From Treponema sp. UBA1233 (GTDB lineage: Bacteria; Spirochaetota; Spirochaetia; Treponematales; Treponemataceae), in assembly GCA_002309305.1 (NCBI GenBank), contig DBWR01000049.1, positions 9,049 through 30,760 of the forward strand: a stretch of 21,712 nucleotides of DNA, written 5' to 3'. Every line of letters begins with the position of its first letter. Positions within the stretch are counted from its first letter, which is position 1. Below the pieces are notes generated by a model. The model was not told where the DNA came from. It saw only the letters and a list, made by a program, of their open reading frames with translations, and searched no databases. A program made the translations under genes and the position numbers. Positions 13,963 to 21,310 of the stretch are shown in pieces.

Positions 13963-14589
13963 TCAGGCATTTCTTGATGCACATGCTTTACGGCACAATT
14001 CGGTGATTTCCGCCCAGTTTTCAGACTCTATCAGAGTATCCTTTACCATCCATGTTCCGCCAACAGCTATTACGTTGCTCCTGTGAAGGTAAGATGCAGA
14101 ATTGTCCTCCGAAACACCTCCCGTCGGAAGGAACTGTACCTGGGGGAAAGGACCCTTTAAGGCATCCACAAGCTTTACTCCGCCAAGAACCTCTGCAGGA
14201 AAAAGCTTAAGGACATCAAGGCCTTTCATCAGGGCAGATTCAATTTCTGTTGGAGTGGCAACTCCTGGTATGATGGGGATATTGTGCTTTGCTGCCCATT
14301 CAATTGTGGCATCGTTTGAACCAGGACTCACAAGGAAAGAAGCTCCCGCAAGTACCGCACTTTTTGCAAGTTCCGGACTTATGACAGTACCCGCCCCCAC
14401 CGTCATCTGTGGACATGCCTTTACAATTCTTGCAATCGAAGCCTGGGCTGCCGACGTCCTGTACGTAATCTCTATTATGGGAATTCCTCCGGCCATCAGA
14501 GCCTTTGCAAGTGGAACCGCCTTTTCTTCATCATCGATTTTTACAACAGGAACAATCCTGCATTCCTTTATTATTTCAAATACATCCAT
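13963..14589 (-). CDS. eda: 2-keto-3-deoxy-6-phosphogluconate (KDPG/KHG) aldolase
   Basis: Splits KDPG into pyruvate and glyceraldehyde 3-phosphate (Entner-Doudoroff or hexuronate breakdown) and can act on 2-keto-4-hydroxyglutarate. The 208-residue TIM barrel carries the class I signature: E40 and R44 (IIEITYRT), T68 (VGAGTV), SPGSND at 88-93, PIIPGVATPTE at 105-115, and the Schiff-base lysine K128 in LKLFPAE, followed by GGVKLVDALKGPFP and the phosphate-binding LPTGG. No edd, kdgK or uronate gene lies nearby, so the pathway it serves cannot be told here. The ATG at 14589 has no Shine-Dalgarno but lies seven bases from a good -10 box. It is divergent from the GT4 gene. Confidence 0.94.
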   Translation of the reverse strand: MDVFEIIKECRIVPVVKIDDEEKAVPLAKALMAGGIPIIEITYRTSAAQASIARIVKACPQMTVGAGTVISPELAKSAVLAGASFLVSPGSNDATIEWAAKHNIPIIPGVATPTEIESALMKGLDVLKLFPAEVLGGVKLVDALKGPFPQVQFLPTGGVSEDNSASYLHRSNVIAVGGTWMVKDTLIESENWAEITELCRKACASRNA

Positions 14590-14596
14590 AGCCTAA

Positions 14597-14625
14597 ATGA
14601 TAGCATAGTTTTTTTGCGCTTGCAA
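14597..14625 (-). promoter_or_regulatory. eda promoter positioned for a leaderless transcript
   Basis: Minus strand: -35 TTGCAA at 14625-14620, a 17-base spacer, -10 TATCAT at 14602-14597. Seven bases separate the -10 from the ATG at 14589. No SD is placed to serve that ATG (an AGG three bases away is too close). Confidence 0.6.
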
Positions 14626-14649
14626 ACTATTTTTATTAAGACAGCATGA

Positions 14650-14678
14650 TAGACAAAAAGCGTAGTATGAATTATCAT
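14650..14678 (+). promoter_or_regulatory. GT4 gene promoter positioned for a leaderless transcript
   Basis: -35 TAGACA at 14650-14655, a 17-base spacer, -10 TATCAT at 14673-14678. Six bases separate the -10 from the ATG at 14685, so the expected start is that A. It is back to back with the eda promoter inside a 95-base gap. Confidence 0.6.
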
Positions 14679-14684
14679 GTCATC

Positions 14685-15788
14685 ATGAAAGTAGCGATTG
14701 TACATGACTGGCTTGTTAATTATGGTGGAGCGGAAAGGGTTGTAGAACAGATGCTTGTCCTTTATCCTGACGCAGACATTTATACACTTGTATATGACAG
14801 AAAAAAGATGGCAAAACATTTCCCGCCGGAAAAAGTCCATACCTCGTTTGTCCAGCGCATACCAATGGCAACCAAACTTTATACAAAGTTCCTGAGCCTC
14901 ATGCCCAAAGCCTTTGAATCATTTGACCTGAGCCCTTACGATCTTGTCATCGCTTCTTCATCTTCCTGCGCAAAGGGAGTAATCACTTCGCCAAACACCC
15001 GCTATCTTGCATACATCCATACACCGATGCGGTATGCCTGGGACCTGTACTTTGACTATTACAGACGTTCCGGTGCCATAACACGCTTTTTCATGAAGAG
15101 GCAGATACCAAAAATCAGGCAGTGGGATTACATCTCCAGCCAGAGGATTGACTCTGTTGTAGCCAATTCAAATTACATCGCAAGGCGAATCAAAAAGTTC
15201 TGGAAAAGGGATGCAAGCGTGATTTACCCGCCTGTTGATACGGACCGCCTTTCTCCAAACAACTATCCGCCGGAAGATTTTTATGTCGTATTCAGCAGGT
15301 TTGTTCCCTACAAGCGACTGGACCTTGCAATTTCTGCAGTGGGACAGTTGAAGGGAAAGCTGGTCGTCATCGGAAGCGGATCTCAGGAAAAGGGGTTGAA
15401 GGAACTCGCGTCAAAATACAGGGAAGCCGACATAAGTTTTACCGGAAGGATATCTGACTCAGAGGTAAAAGTCTATTTGCAGAGGTGCCGTGCATTGATT
15501 TTCTGTGCGGAAGAAGATTTCGGAATCATACCAGTCGAAGCCCAGGCATGCGGAAGGCCGGTCATAGCATACGGAAAGGGAGGAGCCCTGGAAACCGTCG
15601 TACAGGGTAAAACTGGTGTATTCTTTGCCGAACAGACAGTAGATTCGCTAATTCAGGCCATCGGGGAATTTGAAGGTCTTGAAAAGGAAGGTGCATTCGA
15701 TCCAAAGCACATCAGCCGCCACGCCTCAAAGTTTTCCGCAAGGAGATTCAGGGAGCAGCTGGAAAAAGCCATATCCGACATGAAATAA
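14685..15788 (+). CDS. GT4-family glycosyltransferase (WbaZ-like)
   Basis: A 367-residue GT-B enzyme likely to add a sugar to a lipid-linked glycan on the cytoplasmic side. The N-terminal acceptor domain begins MKVAIVHDWLVNYGGAERVV, with IHTPMRYAWD at 111-120, the usual text of mannosyltransferase-like GT4 proteins. The C-terminal donor domain has SRFVPYKRLDLAI (204-216), a phosphate-binding R/K pair, VVIGSGSQ, and the E-x7-E motif at E277 and E285 (EEDFGIIPVEAQACGRPVIA). The start at 14685 is preferred over the in-frame ATG at 14646: it gives the standard family start, and a promoter (14650-14678) lies inside the longer version. There is no SD at either ATG. The sugar donated is not readable. 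It is followed after 59 bases by the sugar transferase gene. Confidence 0.91.
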   Translation: MKVAIVHDWLVNYGGAERVVEQMLVLYPDADIYTLVYDRKKMAKHFPPEKVHTSFVQRIPMATKLYTKFLSLMPKAFESFDLSPYDLVIASSSSCAKGVITSPNTRYLAYIHTPMRYAWDLYFDYYRRSGAITRFFMKRQIPKIRQWDYISSQRIDSVVANSNYIARRIKKFWKRDASVIYPPVDTDRLSPNNYPPEDFYVVFSRFVPYKRLDLAISAVGQLKGKLVVIGSGSQEKGLKELASKYREADISFTGRISDSEVKVYLQRCRALIFCAEEDFGIIPVEAQACGRPVIAYGKGGALETVVQGKTGVFFAEQTVDSLIQAIGEFEGLEKEGAFDPKHISRHASKFSARRFREQLEKAISDMK

Positions 15789-15810
15789 AGCCCGATTTTT
15801 CACATCTCAA

Positions 15811-15839
15811 TAGACAGAAAGGCAGATTTAGTATATAAT
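15811..15839 (+). promoter_or_regulatory. Consensus promoter just before the sugar transferase ATG
   Basis: -35 TAGACA at 15811-15816, a 17-base spacer, perfect -10 TATAAT at 15834-15839. Eight bases separate it from the ATG at 15848. A start at A15845 leaves a three-base leader; a start at A15848 leaves none. No SD is present. The promoter is internal to the polysaccharide cluster. Confidence 0.7.
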
Positions 15840-15847
15840 TATCTACT

Positions 15848-17272
15848 ATGGAATTACAGGATTATCCGGCTTTCTTTAAGAGACATTTCAGGCGTACCAG
15901 TTCTTTTGTTTCCGGCATAGCTCTCATGCTGGTTGACGCCGCCATGCTGATGCTTTCCATCGGTGCCGGTTTTTTCATAGTCAACCTCATAAACCCGTCC
16001 TGTATAGTTTTCAGATCTTTTGTAAGGTATGCCGTCTATCTTCCTGAAATTCTTATTGTCTTTTATGCCGCAAGCCTTTATCCCGGCATTCTTCTTGCCT
16101 CACAGGATGAAGTAAAGCGTTTTTCCCTCTGTTCATTTTTTTCATTCATAGGAATAGCCATAAGCATTAGCATTAGGAATGATCCCGACCAGCTTTCAAT
16201 TGCCATAGCACTTCTGGTCGCATGGCCGTTTGCAACATTCTTCCTCCCCGTCGGACGTGAAATCGCAAGGCACGTCTTCGGCAACTTCAGGTGGTGGGGA
16301 GTTCCAGCGGTAATTTACAGCCACATGGGAAACGGTCATATTGTCGTGGACAGGCTTACCCAAAAGCACCACTTCGGCTACATCCCGGCGATAATAATCA
16401 GCGACAAAAAGGATTTTGCATCAGAATATGACGGTGTTCCGGTATTTGCCCCAAGCAAGGAAATCTTTGACATAATCAAAAAGCTGCACATCAAAGTGGC
16501 AATCCTATGCGACTATTCGGTTCAGACGGAAGAAATACTCACCTATTACCGTTACGTAATCCGTGTGCCCAAAAACCAGAACTTAACCAACATGTCCCTG
16601 CAGATGCGTGATTTTGGCGGCATTCTGGGATTTTCGTCCACAAACTACCTTACCAAACACGGCTCACTGTTCCTTAAACGCCTGATAGACATTTTCCTCT
16701 GTCTCATTGCATTTCCAGTTGTCCTTATTCTGACAATTTTCATCGTAATCATAATAAAGATTGAATCTCCCGGACCCATCTTCTACGGCCACAAGAGGAT
16801 TGGCAAAAAGCACAAGGAAATCAAATGCTGGAAATTCAGGTCAATGGTTGCAAATGCGGATGAAGTTCTCAAGGACATCCTTGCAAAGGACCCTGTAAGA
16901 GCCCGTGAATGGGAAAAGGAACGCAAATTCTCCGACGACCCAAGAGTCACAAAATTCGGCAAATTCCTGAGGAAAACCAGCCTGGACGAACTGCCGCAGC
17001 TGTGGAACATTTTCGTCGGTGAAATGTCTTTCGTGGGTCCAAGACCAGTAACGGAATCTGAGCTCATCAAATACGGCAAATATGCGGATTATGTGCTTTC
17101 CGTTCAACCGGGATTAAGCGGCATGTGGCAGACATCAGGACGCAGCGACACAGGATACGAAGAAAGAATCAACCTTGATACATATTACATACAAAACTGG
17201 TCCATTTGGCTTGACATCTGGATAATCATCAAGACAATTTGGGTTGTAGTGGTTGGCCGGGGAGCTTATTGA
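15848..17272 (+). CDS. Polyprenyl-phosphate sugar-1-phosphate transferase (WbaP/ExoY family)
   Basis: Moves a sugar-1-phosphate from a nucleotide sugar to undecaprenyl phosphate, the first membrane step of O-antigen, capsule or exopolysaccharide units. The 474-residue protein has four N-terminal membrane segments (about 22-48, 60-84, 92-109, 115-135) and a cytosolic domain with a degenerate Rossmann-like part. The C-terminal bacterial sugar transferase domain starts with the re-entrant helix at about 278-304. Its motifs are KCWKFRSM (327-333), DDPRVTKFGKFLRKTSLDELPQLW (catalytic D380-E381), GEMSFVGPRP (391-400), PGLSGMWQTSGRS (421-433) and a final GRGAY. Length and layout match WbaP; galactose-1-phosphate is the usual substrate but is not certain here. 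Its TGA shares one base with the ATG of the next gene, so the two are translationally coupled. Confidence 0.93.
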   Translation: MELQDYPAFFKRHFRRTSSFVSGIALMLVDAAMLMLSIGAGFFIVNLINPSCIVFRSFVRYAVYLPEILIVFYAASLYPGILLASQDEVKRFSLCSFFSFIGIAISISIRNDPDQLSIAIALLVAWPFATFFLPVGREIARHVFGNFRWWGVPAVIYSHMGNGHIVVDRLTQKHHFGYIPAIIISDKKDFASEYDGVPVFAPSKEIFDIIKKLHIKVAILCDYSVQTEEILTYYRYVIRVPKNQNLTNMSLQMRDFGGILGFSSTNYLTKHGSLFLKRLIDIFLCLIAFPVVLILTIFIVIIIKIESPGPIFYGHKRIGKKHKEIKCWKFRSMVANADEVLKDILAKDPVRAREWEKERKFSDDPRVTKFGKFLRKTSLDELPQLWNIFVGEMSFVGPRPVTESELIKYGKYADYVLSVQPGLSGMWQTSGRSDTGYEERINLDTYYIQNWSIWLDIWIIIKTIWVVVVGRGAY

Positions 17273-18867
17273 TGAAAAAAATACTGGCATTCATTTTGTC
17301 CGCATCATTCTTTTTTATTCCACTTTATTCTCAGAGTGCGGAAACAGATTCATTGGAATACCGCATTCATGACATCAATTACGAATGCACTGGCCTAACA
17401 AAACCTTTTGCTCTTGAAAGAAACATAAAGGTCGATTATGACAAGAAATTCAGCAGCGACGAAGAACTGAACGTATACATAGACCACATAGTCCAGCAGC
17501 TGGAAAACACCCGTCTTCTGGAGGACATAGACGTTTCATATGAGCTTCTTGACCCGACGGACGGCTACATACCGATAGACATAACAATCAAGGTCTCAGA
17601 TTCAAGCCACTTTCTGATAATGCCAAAACCAAGCTATGATTCCAACACCGGCTTTGAGCTTGAGCTGAAACTTAAGGACAACAACTTTCTTGGATTTATG
17701 AACCCCCTGAACCTGGGCCTGAACTTTGATTACGTTTATGACGATGACCATGAAGATGAACGGAGATTCAGGTTTGGAATGGACTTCAGCTATGATTATC
17801 CATTTTCCATCGGAATTACCGAAGATACATGGACAAATGACTTTTCTTTAGACTGGACCGTTGGCGATGATGCCCCCGACTTTTCATTTACGACAGGAAT
17901 TGAAAGCGCACTGCCTTTTGGAAGGAATTTCCTTAGGGCCAGCTTCAAGCAATCCATTTCAAGAAAGGAATCATACAAGCAATATGGCGATTCAGTTTAT
18001 TTTACGGAAAACTTCGGGATATCACTGCCCCTTACAATCGGACGCATAAATGACATCATTCCGGTTTCCTACACGCCTTCTTTTGACATAACATACCATT
18101 GGGATCCAGACGGAATTGATCCGGCTGACACTGGACTTCTTGGCCCCACCATTGCAATACGGCAGAACATAAGCGTTTCAAACGTAAACTGGAAGGGTAA
18201 TTTCCGTGACGGTTATGAGGGCAGCCTGTCCCATTATTTTTCCTATAACTTCAACTCAGGAAATTTCAGTCCATTCTTATCAATTACATTTTCAGCTTTC
18301 AGGGCATTCAAGTATGCGGGAATCAATTTCCGTGCCTACGGTTATGCCGTGCTTAACGACAGTCAGAACAACATAGGCGGAAAACTGCGCGGTACAGCAG
18401 ACAACCAGTACTATGACGACGCATCTTTGGGAAAGGCTCTGGATACAAACCTTGCCATTTCCTTTAACCTTGACGTTCCCATACACATCATCACTACCGA
18501 CTGGATGGGCTGGGGAAAAGCCATTTTCGGTCCGTATGACGAGCTGTCTCCCACAATGCAGAAAATCTGCTGGCTTCCGCACAAGATGTTCCAGTATCTT
18601 GATTTTGAGCTTCAGATTTCACCGTTTGTTGATATCGGCTTGACTAAGAATGCAGCGTCAGGAAGGTCACTTAACCCCAAGGATGCCTTTGTTGACGCAG
18701 GTTTTGAAGTCCTTGTCTACCCCACAAGATTCAGGAGCTACGTCGTCAGGGGAAGCTTTGGTGTGGATGTCGGACGGAAATTCCTTTCAAGATTCTTTGA
18801 TACAAGCTGGCGTGACATGAGCGTAAAATCCTACGAGATTTCAATAGGTCTGGGACTACACTTCTAG
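17272..18867 (+). CDS. Outer-membrane beta-barrel protein with one POTRA-like domain
   Basis: A 531-residue exported protein. The signal peptide MKKILAFILSASFFFIPLYS has a probable cut before QSAE. Residues about 25-115 look like one POTRA domain (alternating hydrophobics, a G near IHDINYECTG, then LENTRLLEDIDVSYELL and PIDITIKVSD). The rest is rich in aromatic, amphipathic strands and ends SYEISIGLGLHF, with the terminal phenylalanine of a barrel-assembly signal. This suggests an Omp85/TamA-like protein, but the L6 (V/I)RG(F/Y) motif is not seen in its usual position; VRGSFG occurs only about 45 residues from the end. The ATG at 17272 has GGGGAG eight bases upstream and overlaps the transferase stop; the ATG at 17239 would precede the signal peptide and is rejected. 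The coupled translation hints at a shared role in surface glycan work; function unproven. Confidence 0.68.
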   Translation: MKKILAFILSASFFFIPLYSQSAETDSLEYRIHDINYECTGLTKPFALERNIKVDYDKKFSSDEELNVYIDHIVQQLENTRLLEDIDVSYELLDPTDGYIPIDITIKVSDSSHFLIMPKPSYDSNTGFELELKLKDNNFLGFMNPLNLGLNFDYVYDDDHEDERRFRFGMDFSYDYPFSIGITEDTWTNDFSLDWTVGDDAPDFSFTTGIESALPFGRNFLRASFKQSISRKESYKQYGDSVYFTENFGISLPLTIGRINDIIPVSYTPSFDITYHWDPDGIDPADTGLLGPTIAIRQNISVSNVNWKGNFRDGYEGSLSHYFSYNFNSGNFSPFLSITFSAFRAFKYAGINFRAYGYAVLNDSQNNIGGKLRGTADNQYYDDASLGKALDTNLAISFNLDVPIHIITTDWMGWGKAIFGPYDELSPTMQKICWLPHKMFQYLDFELQISPFVDIGLTKNAASGRSLNPKDAFVDAGFEVLVYPTRFRSYVVRGSFGVDVGRKFLSRFFDTSWRDMSVKSYEISIGLGLHF

Positions 18868-18911
18868 AAAAAAAAGGCTGATTCAAAACCCTTCAAGGTC
18901 ATAAATCAGCC
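18868..18911 (-). terminator. Terminator of the ispG-repeat protein unit
   Basis: GGCTGATT (18876-18883) pairs with AATCAGCC (18904-18911), with a 20-base loop. On the minus strand the stem is followed at once by eight T residues (18875-18868). On the plus strand no T-run follows directly, so it serves the minus-strand gene mainly and the barrel gene only weakly. Confidence 0.75.
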
Positions 18912-18936
18912 CGTTCAAATCATTATAGTAAGTTTT

Positions 18937-20073
18937 TTATTTTATCCTTAATGCGGCCTGGTTAGCCCAGTATGGTTCTGGAATTGACCTGCTTAAAACC
19001 GAAAACAGTTCACTTGAAAAAGCCGTATATCCCATTTTTTGTGCGGTATCAGCAAGGTTATAGAACATCTCCCACACAGACTTTTCGTTACCCCAGTTTA
19101 TTATATCAGGATAAATGGATGCAATTCTAAAAAGGTCGCTCAATGCCGTATATTTGTATTCTGTCTGACGGTCTTCCAGAGTTTCCTGAATTCTTGTAAC
19201 GGCAACAATCGTACCCAAAGCTGAACATCTGAGTGATTTTGACATGTATGACCGTGTGGTTTCCATATCCTGAGCAATTTCTGCCTGTTCTCCATAATAG
19301 GCGGCCAGTCTCCTCAATGCCTCAAGGCTGTAAGAACTCTGATTCCTGTAAAGCATGAAAAAGCGTTCAACTGAAGCCCTGTCTTTTCCGGCAATCACCT
19401 TTTCCATTGAATTCATGAATGTCGGTCTTGTAAACATGTTGTCATCGGCAAGAACATCCATAAGGTATTTTTCATAGTCGTCGTTGTGTTCGGACATGTC
19501 GGCAAGGTCATAAAGAATGTCGTACCTTACGGCAGGAACCGAAAGCATATCGGATGCTTCGTAGGCTCGCTTCATGTAAACGGCGGCAAGGGATGCTTCA
19601 CCTTCCAGCTTGTATACGCGTCCTATAAGGTAGTCTGCTTCTGGATATGAATTGTTTTCGTTGATGAATTTCAAAAGCGCAGAAAATGAACCGTGGAATT
19701 TCTGAGTCCCATAGGTTTCCAGATACTGCTCCACAATTGCAAGGGCATTTTTCTGTTTGGCATCAGCCATTGCCCTTGTAACATTCTTGAGCTCATCACC
19801 TGCATTCCTTATGAGTGCAAGGCGCTGGGACTGATCCAGGGTATACTGCTCCCACTTTATCTGGTCTTTTCTCTTTGATTTTGCCTTTTCAGCCAGGGCG
19901 ACACAATTGCCGTATTCGCCAAAATCATAGGCATCCTGGGCTTCCTTTAGAATATACCAATAATCATCCCCTGTGGGCTTTCTGATGACAAGAGAACTCT
20001 GTGAAAAAAGCGGCAGCATTTCTCCCACAAGAAATATGGCAAAAAGCACCAATGACTTTGAAAAACGTTTCAT
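18937..20073 (-). CDS. Exported helical-repeat (TPR-like) protein of unknown function
   Basis: A 378-residue protein starting MKRFSKSLVLFAIFLVGEML, a signal peptide with probable cleavage after LFS; no lipobox cysteine follows, so it is likely periplasmic or surface-associated rather than a lipoprotein. The remainder is nearly all alpha-helical, with A-G-Y-L-A patterns like tetratricopeptide repeats: AQDAYDFGEYGNCVALAEKA (about residues 47-66) and YLIGRVYKLEGEASLAAVYMKRAYE (about 150-175). Weaker helical pairs run to the end. The repeats are too irregular for a firm count. The start at 20073 lies seven bases after the ispG stop and gives the signal peptide; the ATG at 20121 is inside ispG and is rejected. 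No strong ribosome site is close (GGAG is 13 bases away), so coupling to ispG translation is likely. No reaction can be assigned. Confidence 0.6.
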   Translation of the reverse strand: MKRFSKSLVLFAIFLVGEMLPLFSQSSLVIRKPTGDDYWYILKEAQDAYDFGEYGNCVALAEKAKSKRKDQIKWEQYTLDQSQRLALIRNAGDELKNVTRAMADAKQKNALAIVEQYLETYGTQKFHGSFSALLKFINENNSYPEADYLIGRVYKLEGEASLAAVYMKRAYEASDMLSVPAVRYDILYDLADMSEHNDDYEKYLMDVLADDNMFTRPTFMNSMEKVIAGKDRASVERFFMLYRNQSSYSLEALRRLAAYYGEQAEIAQDMETTRSYMSKSLRCSALGTIVAVTRIQETLEDRQTEYKYTALSDLFRIASIYPDIINWGNEKSVWEMFYNLADTAQKMGYTAFSSELFSVLSRSIPEPYWANQAALRIK

Positions 20074-20080
20074 CTGCGTT

Positions 20081-21190
20081 CTATAGCTCCTGCAATAAAT
20101 TTCCAAATACAGTATCGGCATCTTTGGCTGGAATTGTTTGCACTATTTTGCCTTTTTTGAAAATAATGACCTTATCCCCACCGCCTGCAATACCAATATC
20201 CGCATGTTTTCCTTCTCCCGGACCGTTTACTATGCAGCCCATTACTGCAACCGTGATGTTTTTATCCATGGCCAGAAGCCTGTTCTGCCACCGTTCCACA
20301 AAGGAATGGACGTCAAAACCCAGCCTTCCGCAGCGTGGACAGCTGACTATTGTCACTCCACCCTGCCGTTTTCCGCATTCATGAAGAATTTCCCGCCCCG
20401 CAATGACCTCGTTTTCCGGAGTTGAGGAAAGGCTTACCCTTATGGTGGCACCTATACCCTTTTCCAGCAGGGCAGAAAATGCCAGAGTGGACTTTACCAC
20501 ACCGGTGATGAGGGGACCGGCCTCTGTTACGCCGACATGCAGTGGAATGTCAGAAACCCGGGCAAAATAAGTGTTGGCTTCCACAGTTTCCTGAACCGAC
20601 GACGCCTTCATGCTGACGACTACGTTTTTAAAGCCCATCTCATCAAAAACCTGCACTTCCCGGAGGGCCGCATCGCAAAGGGCCTTTGACCTTGAAATTC
20701 CGCCATTTTCAACTTGAGCCTCCAAATCTTTGGGAAGGCTTCCGGAGTTTACCCCAATCCTTATCGCAACATTCTTTTCTTCACATCCGCGGACAACAGC
20801 TTCCACGCGATCACGGCTTCCTATGTTTCCGGGATTTATCCTGATGGCGGCCACAGGACCTTCAAGGCATTTTAAGGCCAGCCTATAGTCAAAGTGAATG
20901 TCGGCAACCAGGGGAACGTCGGTATTGGATGCAATTAGGCACAGGGATTCGGCACTTTCCATGTCGGGAACGGCAAAACGTATTATGTCGCAGCCCAGAG
21001 ACTTTAGGGTATTGATCTGTTTCTGAATGTCAAGCAGCTTTTGGGGATTGTCCCTAACATCAACAATCGAATCCTTCCACATTGTCTGGAGGGTTACCGG
21101 ATTGTCACCGCCTAACAAAATCTTTTTTATGCCATTACTGCCGCCAATGGAGACGACCCTTGATTTATATTCCACCTTGAACCTCATCAT
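20081..21190 (-). CDS. ispG: 4-hydroxy-3-methylbut-2-enyl diphosphate synthase (IspG/GcpE)
   Basis: An iron-sulfur enzyme of the MEP isoprenoid pathway converting MEcPP to HMBPP. It is a 369-residue short bacterial type with no plastid-like insert. The TIM-barrel part shows DNPVTLQTM (29-37), LVADIHFDYRLAL (94-106), IRINPGNIG (116-124) and LHVGVTEAG (217-225). The C-terminal cluster domain carries SCPRCGR (C284, C287) and MGCIVNGPGEGKHADIG (C319, E326), the three [4Fe-4S] ligands and the catalytic glutamate by family analogy. The start is uncertain: ATG at 21190 or 21187 has no SD, while GTG at 21175 has GAGG six bases upstream, giving a 364-residue version beginning VEYKSRVVSIGG. A terminator separates it from ntpK upstream, so it should have its own promoter; none is clear. 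Confidence 0.96.
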   Translation of the reverse strand: MMRFKVEYKSRVVSIGGSNGIKKILLGGDNPVTLQTMWKDSIVDVRDNPQKLLDIQKQINTLKSLGCDIIRFAVPDMESAESLCLIASNTDVPLVADIHFDYRLALKCLEGPVAAIRINPGNIGSRDRVEAVVRGCEEKNVAIRIGVNSGSLPKDLEAQVENGGISRSKALCDAALREVQVFDEMGFKNVVVSMKASSVQETVEANTYFARVSDIPLHVGVTEAGPLITGVVKSTLAFSALLEKGIGATIRVSLSSTPENEVIAGREILHECGKRQGGVTIVSCPRCGRLGFDVHSFVERWQNRLLAMDKNITVAVMGCIVNGPGEGKHADIGIAGGGDKVIIFKKGKIVQTIPAKDADTVFGNLLQEL

Positions 21191-21241
21191 TTAAACATAT
21201 ACTGCAAGGAATGGTTACCCCAGCATGCAGATCTGCCCATC

Positions 21242-21287
21242 AAAAAAAATGCCGTGGCATTCAGCTGGACACTGTTTCACCACGGCA
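21242..21287 (-). terminator. Intrinsic terminator after ntpK
   Basis: Eight-pair stem: GCCGTGG core at 21251-21257 with CCACGGC at 21280-21286, extended by T21250 with A21287; 22-base loop. On the minus strand it is followed by eight T residues (21249-21242). It ends the V-ATPase transcript 24 bases past the ntpK stop. Confidence 0.8.
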
Positions 21288-21310
21288 ACTTGTTTGATTA
21301 GAAAATCACT

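Noticed and set aside
14646..14684. Longer N-terminus of the GT4 protein
   Set aside because: The extra 13 residues are not family-like, have no SD, and the segment holds the promoter boxes.
17239..17271. ATG at 17239 as start of the barrel protein
   Set aside because: It would put 11 residues before the signal peptide and overlaps the transferase gene; GGGGAG marks 17272.
18884..18903. Extra hairpin inside the loop of the terminator at 18868-18911
   Set aside because: CCTT/AAGG with a one-base loop is not a stable structure.
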